Source of the DNA: a virus
Virus record (IMG/VR): IMGVR_UViG_3300034062_006187
Coordinates: 1-25,009 of that record
Direction: 5' to 3' (one strand)
DNA: 25,009 bases
A program made the translations under genes and the position numbers. Positions 19,858-25,009 of the stretch are shown here, in pieces (positions within the stretch are counted from its first letter, which is position 1; every line of letters starts with the position of its first letter). Under the pieces are notes generated by a model. It was given only the letters and a program-made list of their open reading frames with translations. It was not told where the DNA came from and searched no databases.

Positions 19858-22848
19858 ATGGCCAAAGCCAAGAAGTTAGCGGACAAAGACATTGCATCGT
19901 TTATCAAGAAGGTTGCGTCCGCGGGCCGTGGCGGCGACACGGAGTTGGCGTTTCTCAGCGCCAGTGCTCGGGATCTACTGAAGAAGCTCGGCGGCGCGGG
20001 GACCAAGAACCCTAAGACGGGGTTGAAGGAATACAAGGCGGCTTCTCGGTTTGCAAAGGCACGTGCGGAAGAAGCCGAGCCGGTAGGGTTGTTCGGCAAC
20101 ACCCCTGTTACTCCGACCGCCCCGATCGGCCCCTCGCCTTTTTCTGTTGCGCCGGCTTCTCCGTTCTCGATGGCACCGGACACGATCGCCCCGCAGGCGG
20201 AACCTGAAAGGGAGCCTGCTCGTGGTTCGGCTGCGGCGGACTTACAGCAACTCAGCGTGGCTCCCCCTGCACGGCCCACGGAACAGGCTCAGGTAGAGCC
20301 GGAGTCCGAGCCGATTCGTCCGCAGCCGGGATCTGCTGCGGCGGATCTTCAGCAGTTCACTAATCCGCCCGCACAGCCGCAGGCCGCGCAGCCCCCTGCT
20401 TCCGTACCGACGAATCTCAATGCGGCGGCAACGTCGTTTAACGCTGCAATGGCTGCGAACGCCGGGCAGAACACTCCGCAGATGGCGGATGCCGCAGAGC
20501 GTGCTCGTCTACGAAAGGAAGCGCGGGAGAGGGAAGACCTTTACGTTCGACCGATTGACTCCGGCATTGGTGATCGCCCTGGCATGGGCAAGACGGGAGG
20601 CCGTCCCGGTGGTTTTAACCCGTATGACGATGAAGCCGATCGTCGTGCGCAAGAAGAAGCTGCTCGCCGAGCAGCAGAGGAGGAAGCCCGTCGTGCAGCA
20701 GAAGCAGAAGCAGAAGCAGCCCGTAGAGCCGCGGAAGAGGAAGCTCGTCGTAAGGCCGAAGAAGACGCCAGACGTGCAGCAGAAGCAGAAGCCGCCCGTA
20801 GAGCCGCTGAAGAGCAGGCTCGTAGGGCTGCTGAAGAGGAAGCTCGACGACGTGCGGAGCAAGACGCGGCTGCTGCTCGAGCGGCTGAGGAAGCCCGTCG
20901 ACTAGCGGAAGAGAACGCGCGCCGCGCAGCAGAGGAAGAGGCAAGACGTAGGGCCGAAGAAGCCCGGCGTGCTGCGGAGGAAGAAGCGCGTCGCAAGGCC
21001 GAGGAGGACAAGAAGAACAAGCCTCCTGGCGGTGGCGACACAGGCAAGCCCGGTCCGGGAACCGGCACCGTGACTGCTCCGCCGGGGTTGATTGACAGCA
21101 AGTTGCCGGTGAATCCTCCGCCTATCACTACTCTGCCCCCGGGCGGTGGCGGCATTACGTTCCCGCCGTCTTCTCCTCCGCCCCTGGAGAAGGATAAGCC
21201 GATCCGTACGGCGGACTTTATCGATCAAAACTTAAACGGTATTGACGATCGGGACGAGGAGTTTCGCAATCCCCGGACCATGGAATTCCGAGATCGCAAT
21301 CGTAACGGCATCGACGATCGGGACGAGAAGCCTGATACGGGCAAGCCCTCACGTGGGCAGTTTAATTTCAACTGGAACGCGATTGACCCGAACAGCGATC
21401 TTGGTCGGTTGATCGGTCGGATTGGAAGACCTCCGGGCAGTAAAAAGCCTTCCCCGGGGCGAGGAACTCCTGGTGGCGACAAGACGCCTCCCCCGCAGAC
21501 GGGCCGCGGGCTGCCTTCGCGTCCTCCACCGACGACGATTCCGATCAGCCCCCCGACCGCGGGCCCTCCGACCACGAGTCCTCCGGGCGATGGCGGCTAC
21601 ACGCCGGGTCCAATCCCTGTCACGACACTGCCAAAGCCGGGGTACGTTGCTAATCCATTGCCCACGGCCCCGGGCCGTGGTACGTCAACCCCGTACTTTA
21701 CGCCAACGCCTGGCAGCCTGACTCCTGGAACCGTACCGGCGAACATTAATCTGCCGAGTTTGCAGACGAGCAATCTGCCGCAGCAGGCGCTTGCGCAGAA
21801 CCCGAACCTTGGGCCGACGATGTTGGGTGGGGCGCAGAACGCGGGGTACTACACGGATCGTTTTGGCAATGTGATTCTCTCGCCCGCGGCGGTGCGTCCG
21901 CCTGGTCGCGCGAAGGGCGGTCCGGCTTCGGATAAGGAGTTGCTCGCGCTTTTGAAGGGTGAGAACAAGGAAGCCTATGCCGAGTCGATGAAGAACATTG
22001 ATTCCGCGCGGGCCATGCTTGAGAACCTGTCTGACATGCCTGGCGAGACGACGACCGAGTACAGTTCGACGCCGATTTCGCAGACCGTGCGCCGCGCGAC
22101 GCGGCGCCCGATTCGTCAGGAGACGGACAAGGGGACAGCGCGCGGCATGGCCATGGAGCTTGAGTCGTTGACCGCGGCTCAAGGGCCCAAGCGCGCGCCT
22201 GACACGCTCGCGGAGCTTTTGAAGATGTCGGAGTCCGTACGTTCGCGTGATGCGATGTCGGCGAAGGATTTGATGCGTGATACGTTTGGCGAGGGCCGGC
22301 TGACCAAGAAGCAGTTATCGCGGCTCGGGGATCTGATGACGCGTCGGTTTGCTGAGGGCGGGGAGGTTGACGAAACGGACGAGCGGATGATCCCGCTCCA
22401 TCTACGTACGTACCTTGCCTCCATGCTTGGCGGTAAGACCAGAGAACCGATTACGGAAGAGAACCTGTCTGGTGCGGAGTTAGCGAAGCTTCGTCGGTTG
22501 ATTGAGCTTGCCAAGAGCCAGCCTGTATCAAGCAAGAAGACGGGCAAGGCGTTGCCGGGTGTGGTGACGTACGCGCATCATGACGCATACAAGAACAAGT
22601 ACGAGCGTCTCGGTGGGCTGCCCGGCCCTGACACGGACAAGACGTTGTACTCGACGGCGAACCTGCGTAATACGTTAGGGACGTTTTCGTTCAAGGAGAT
22701 GCCTGATGGGTCGTATGTGGTCAAGGACACATATGACTTCACGGGCGACGTTGGTGAGAAGGACAACTGGCTCATCAAGCAGGCGAACAAGGCGGGCGTG
22801 AATCGTCCGGTGAAGATCACGCTGCCTTCGCGGAAAAAGGGAACGTGA
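19858..22848 (+). CDS. Large putative virion protein with TolA-like helix and EF-hand-like loops (996 aa)
   Basis: This 996-residue protein lies between TerL and the portal-like gene. Domain order: N-terminal helical segment (1-75); Pro/Ala/Gln-rich linker with two GSAAADLQQ copies (123-131, 158-166); a charged Ala/Glu/Arg helix like TolA domain II (about 259-386); a proline-rich linker; two 12-residue loops DQNLNGIDDRDE (456-467) and DRNRNGIDDRDE (479-490) that fit the EF-hand calcium-loop spacing; a long Pro/Gly/Thr-rich region (about 500-690); and a C-terminal domain with AKGGP and RRFAEGGEVDE motifs common in phage internal or tail proteins. No signal peptide. Likely structural or ejected, but no family is assigned. 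The start is an ATG after TGGGGA. Confidence 0.85.
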   Translation: MAKAKKLADKDIASFIKKVASAGRGGDTELAFLSASARDLLKKLGGAGTKNPKTGLKEYKAASRFAKARAEEAEPVGLFGNTPVTPTAPIGPSPFSVAPASPFSMAPDTIAPQAEPEREPARGSAAADLQQLSVAPPARPTEQAQVEPESEPIRPQPGSAAADLQQFTNPPAQPQAAQPPASVPTNLNAAATSFNAAMAANAGQNTPQMADAAERARLRKEAREREDLYVRPIDSGIGDRPGMGKTGGRPGGFNPYDDEADRRAQEEAARRAAEEEARRAAEAEAEAARRAAEEEARRKAEEDARRAAEAEAARRAAEEQARRAAEEEARRRAEQDAAAARAAEEARRLAEENARRAAEEEARRRAEEARRAAEEEARRKAEEDKKNKPPGGGDTGKPGPGTGTVTAPPGLIDSKLPVNPPPITTLPPGGGGITFPPSSPPPLEKDKPIRTADFIDQNLNGIDDRDEEFRNPRTMEFRDRNRNGIDDRDEKPDTGKPSRGQFNFNWNAIDPNSDLGRLIGRIGRPPGSKKPSPGRGTPGGDKTPPPQTGRGLPSRPPPTTIPISPPTAGPPTTSPPGDGGYTPGPIPVTTLPKPGYVANPLPTAPGRGTSTPYFTPTPGSLTPGTVPANINLPSLQTSNLPQQALAQNPNLGPTMLGGAQNAGYYTDRFGNVILSPAAVRPPGRAKGGPASDKELLALLKGENKEAYAESMKNIDSARAMLENLSDMPGETTTEYSSTPISQTVRRATRRPIRQETDKGTARGMAMELESLTAAQGPKRAPDTLAELLKMSESVRSRDAMSAKDLMRDTFGEGRLTKKQLSRLGDLMTRRFAEGGEVDETDERMIPLHLRTYLASMLGGKTREPITEENLSGAELAKLRRLIELAKSQPVSSKKTGKALPGVVTYAHHDAYKNKYERLGGLPGPDTDKTLYSTANLRNTLGTFSFKEMPDGSYVVKDTYDFTGDVGEKDNWLIKQANKAGVNRPVKITLPSRKKGT
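20632..21015 (+). repeat. Imperfect repeats encoding an A/E/R-rich helix
   Basis: Degenerate units encode variants of AEEEARRA over about 128 residues. A continuous helix of that length would be about 19 nm long. The antisense frames opened by this composition (109-204 codons) are not genes. Confidence 0.8.
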
Positions 22849-22851
22849 GCC

Positions 22852-24660
22852 GTGGCGAAGGATTTAGCCCGTAGCATTCCGACGGAGTTTCCTTCAGCCA
22901 CTCCGGCCAAGCAGCCGGGGTGGGAAGATGCTGCGGCGTACGACCCGCAGGTACTGAGCGCGGCATATGGCCGTGGCGTTACGAGTGCGCTGGAGGGGAC
23001 GAAGCAGCTTGCGGGCACGGCGCGGGATTACTTGACGGGGCTGATGCAATCGGTGCGCGAGCGTTCGCCTGCGCAGTTGCAGGGCACTGCGCCTGCGCAG
23101 AGCCGTGAGACGTTTGACGCGGTGAACCGTGCGCTTGCCGAGGCGGGAAACAATCCCTTGCAGGCGGCGAAGAACTTGGCATCTGGCTTTGTTGACGTTG
23201 GCCGTGAAGCGGTGAAGAGTCCGGCTAGCATGACGGAGTTCATTGCGGGCAACCTCACGCCTGGCCGTCGGACGAAGACAAGGGTTGAAGCATCACGGCC
23301 CGAGGGCAAGGGACTTGTCATTTCGGATGTTGCGGATGAAAGCGGCAGGCCCATTGGCATGTTGGATCGTTACATAAAAGATGCCGGGACCAGAATCTCT
23401 GTCGCTCGTCAACAAGATTTGATCAACGACGAGCAATCCGACGCCATCAAGAAGTTCTTTGAAACCAAAGCAAAGAATTACTTTCTTCGCCAGTTTGGCA
23501 CACCGAAGGATCCGGTGTTCAAGGCCATCAAGGAGGGCAAGCTGACCAACACGCAGCTTGCCAAGGAGTTCCCGGATTACGCGTTGGATCAGCTTGCTGT
23601 TGGTAAGGAGCGCATTGACCCGGTCACTGGGCAAAAGCAATTCTTTCCAAAGTACCCGCGGCTGTCGGAAGACCTTGCGCGCAAATACGACGAGCTTGCG
23701 AAAGTAAACACCTACGTTTTCAACCCCAGCGACCAAGCCTCGGCTGATCCAGAATTTAACATGCTGAGTGAAGTCGGGCGTGCAAGACAAAGCGAACTAA
23801 AAGAGCGGCAGATTGAAGAAATGATGGCGCAGGGGATTCCTCCTGGAGAAGCGAATGTCAACATGACTTACGCGGTGCCGAGTGCCGAAGGAAAGCTTCG
23901 TGGTGTATACCAGGATGTGCCCACACGGTTGTTTGAGCAGTACAAAAAGGGCCAGCTTCCAAAACAGTTTGCGATGGCGATTGAAAAAGGCGAACCGCTT
24001 TACGAGGTTAAGCCTGGTGGGGCGCTTCGTTATGCGTTGGATGAAACCGCACTCGTGCGCTATCTGGGCACATTACCGCCGAACAAAATCAACAGTCTTC
24101 GCTTTGAAGACGCATTGAAGGAATCCGCCAAATACAACAAGCAGTTCCTGGAGCGTGAGGCTTTGGTCGACGACATCAAGGCCGGACGTCGTGTCCCGGA
24201 TCGAGTGTTTGCGGAGGGCGTGAGTGCGCCATTGTTGAGCTTCGGCGAGGACAGCCCGCGAGCTGGGTTTGCTTGGAAAAAGATTAACGATGCGGAATCC
24301 ACGGCACCCGAGGGTGCATACATCGGGCATTCTGTTGGCGGATATGCCAAAGGCGGTTCGTATGGCCCGTCTAAGCACAAGGAGTTTGTTTCGGGGGATG
24401 TGTCGATCTACACCTTACGGGACAACCGAAATCGCCCTGTGACGACGGTTGAAGTGCAAAACACGGAGCGTGGTCCGGTTGTAAGCCAGGTCAAGGGCAA
24501 TGGACGCGCAACAGGGAACACGGCCCCTGTAGACTACGAACCCGAGGTCTATCAGTTCCTCACAGAAGTTATTAAACCGATCTTGATCCGCGAGTCAGAT
24601 ATGTATCTGCCGCCCTCATTGCAGCAATACAAAATTGCGCTGGCGCCGACAACACGTTAG
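22852..24660 (+). CDS. Putative virion-associated protein with PcfJ-like C-terminus (602 aa)
   Basis: The GTG start lies 3 bases after the previous stop. The N-terminal ~150 residues are helical and alanine-rich (for example LSAAYGRGVTSALEGTKQLA). The middle (about 160-480) is charged and helical, and contains EFPDYALDQLA. The C-terminal ~105 residues (from 496) carry GGYAKGGSYG, then VSIYTLRDNRNRPVTTVEV and VVSQVKGNGR, the pattern of PcfJ-like C-terminal domains in phage proteins. Position between the large virion protein and the portal-like gene suggests a structural or internal component. Function is unknown; the PcfJ link is a pattern judgement. Confidence 0.75.
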   Translation: MAKDLARSIPTEFPSATPAKQPGWEDAAAYDPQVLSAAYGRGVTSALEGTKQLAGTARDYLTGLMQSVRERSPAQLQGTAPAQSRETFDAVNRALAEAGNNPLQAAKNLASGFVDVGREAVKSPASMTEFIAGNLTPGRRTKTRVEASRPEGKGLVISDVADESGRPIGMLDRYIKDAGTRISVARQQDLINDEQSDAIKKFFETKAKNYFLRQFGTPKDPVFKAIKEGKLTNTQLAKEFPDYALDQLAVGKERIDPVTGQKQFFPKYPRLSEDLARKYDELAKVNTYVFNPSDQASADPEFNMLSEVGRARQSELKERQIEEMMAQGIPPGEANVNMTYAVPSAEGKLRGVYQDVPTRLFEQYKKGQLPKQFAMAIEKGEPLYEVKPGGALRYALDETALVRYLGTLPPNKINSLRFEDALKESAKYNKQFLEREALVDDIKAGRRVPDRVFAEGVSAPLLSFGEDSPRAGFAWKKINDAESTAPEGAYIGHSVGGYAKGGSYGPSKHKEFVSGDVSIYTLRDNRNRPVTTVEVQNTERGPVVSQVKGNGRATGNTAPVDYEPEVYQFLTEVIKPILIRESDMYLPPSLQQYKIALAPTTR

Positions 24661-24669
24661 GATATCAAC

Positions 24670-25009
24670 ATGCCAATTGATAAAGCGATCAACCAAGCCC
24701 CTGACGCAGGCATCTTGGTCATTGCCGAGGGTGCGCCAGAGGAGGCGCCGGAGATCGAGATCGTTCTGGAGCCGGATGGCGGGGCGGTTGTGGAGATTGG
24801 CCCGGAGGCCGCGAAGGAAGTTGACTTCTACGCGAACCTTGCGGAGGTTGTAGACCCGGATGACCTCGGTCGGATTGCGATTGATGTCTCGGCGATGTTC
24901 GAGGCGGACAAGGGATCGCGGTCGGATTGGGAGCAGATGTACGCCAAGGGCCTGGAATTGCTGGGCCTGCGCATGGAAGAGCGCACCAAGCCCTTCCGTG
25001 GTGCCTCTG
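24670..25009 (+). CDS. Portal protein, N-terminal part (runs off window)
   Basis: The frame opens at ATG 24670 and is still open at the window end (113 codons seen). The first ~50 residues are acidic and variable. Then DFYANLAEVVDPDDLGRIA, SRSDWEQMYAKGLELLGL and ERTKPFRGAS follow. The ANLAE...L..I...DW...Y..GL.LLG...EERT.PF.GAS pattern is the conserved N-terminus of a portal family found in podovirus-type phages. The portal forms the dodecameric DNA entry ring at the capsid vertex. It is in the expected place after TerL, with two large genes in between. No strong Shine-Dalgarno is visible. Confidence 0.8.
   Translation, partial: MPIDKAINQAPDAGILVIAEGAPEEAPEIEIVLEPDGGAVVEIGPEAAKEVDFYANLAEVVDPDDLGRIAIDVSAMFEADKGSRSDWEQMYAKGLELLGLRMEERTKPFRGAS

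Noticed and set aside
19578-21155. Minus-strand open frames of 204-233 codons under TerL and the large virion gene
   Set aside because: They are shadows of the plus-strand genes, with Ser/Ala/Arg-rich repeats created by antisense reading of the A/E/R helix.

Overview
This window is a segment of a tailed double-stranded DNA bacteriophage genome (Caudoviricetes). The evidence is a phage replication block (archaeo-eukaryotic-type primase, superfamily 1 helicase, family A DNA polymerase without a 5'-3' exonuclease domain), a terminase small subunit, a terminase large subunit, the start of a portal-like gene, and dense, overlapping, almost entirely rightward genes. The sequence is GC-rich, and many starts are preceded by a strong AGAAAGGAG Shine-Dalgarno, which fits a Gram-negative, GC-rich host. 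I cannot name the host or the phage genus from sequence alone. I see no integrase, tRNA, CRISPR array or insertion sequence, and no lysis gene I can identify.

Layout. (1) 1-6186: replication block. It holds an SSB-like gene (5' end outside the window), the primase, two small genes, a UvrD/Rep/Dda-like helicase and PolA, mostly joined by ATGA or TAATG overlaps. PolA has leucine at the position equivalent to E. coli Phe762. (2) 6239-10465: a run of mostly small, coupled genes, including a GNAT acetyltransferase, an HNH endonuclease, two small membrane proteins, an HTH/DUF6378-like protein and several zinc-finger-like proteins. It ends at an intrinsic terminator. (3) 10541-10813: the only leftward gene, with its own terminator and a near-consensus promoter, followed by about 430 bp of AT-rich DNA without an obvious gene. 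(4) 11248-12594: a small phage protein, TerS and an overlapping PD-(D/E)XK nuclease. (5) 12658-17596: an accessory zone of several transcription-unit-like blocks (a PP-loop PAPS-reductase-like protein; DUF6927-, DUF7227- and DUF932-like proteins; small unknowns). Most blocks begin with a promoter-like sequence, a short stem-loop and AGAAAGGAG. (6) 17654-18352: about 700 bp of gene-free, repeat-rich, GC-rich DNA with tandem repeats, iteron-like GTGTATGTCAT repeats and palindromes. (7) 18353-25009: the packaging/virion block, with TerL, a 996-residue protein carrying a TolA-like charged helix and two EF-hand-like loops, a 602-residue protein with a PcfJ-like C-terminus, and the start of a portal-like gene.

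How the parts fit. The first block supplies the replisome. The middle blocks look like early or accessory host-takeover genes arranged as exchangeable cassettes. TerS and TerL, usually adjacent, are separated here by about 6 kb of accessory genes plus the repeat region. The most unusual signals are the repeated stem-loop/AGAAAGGAG leader cassette, the strong enrichment of the palindrome CTCGAG left of about 18 kb (including non-coding DNA), and the iteron-like region in front of TerL.
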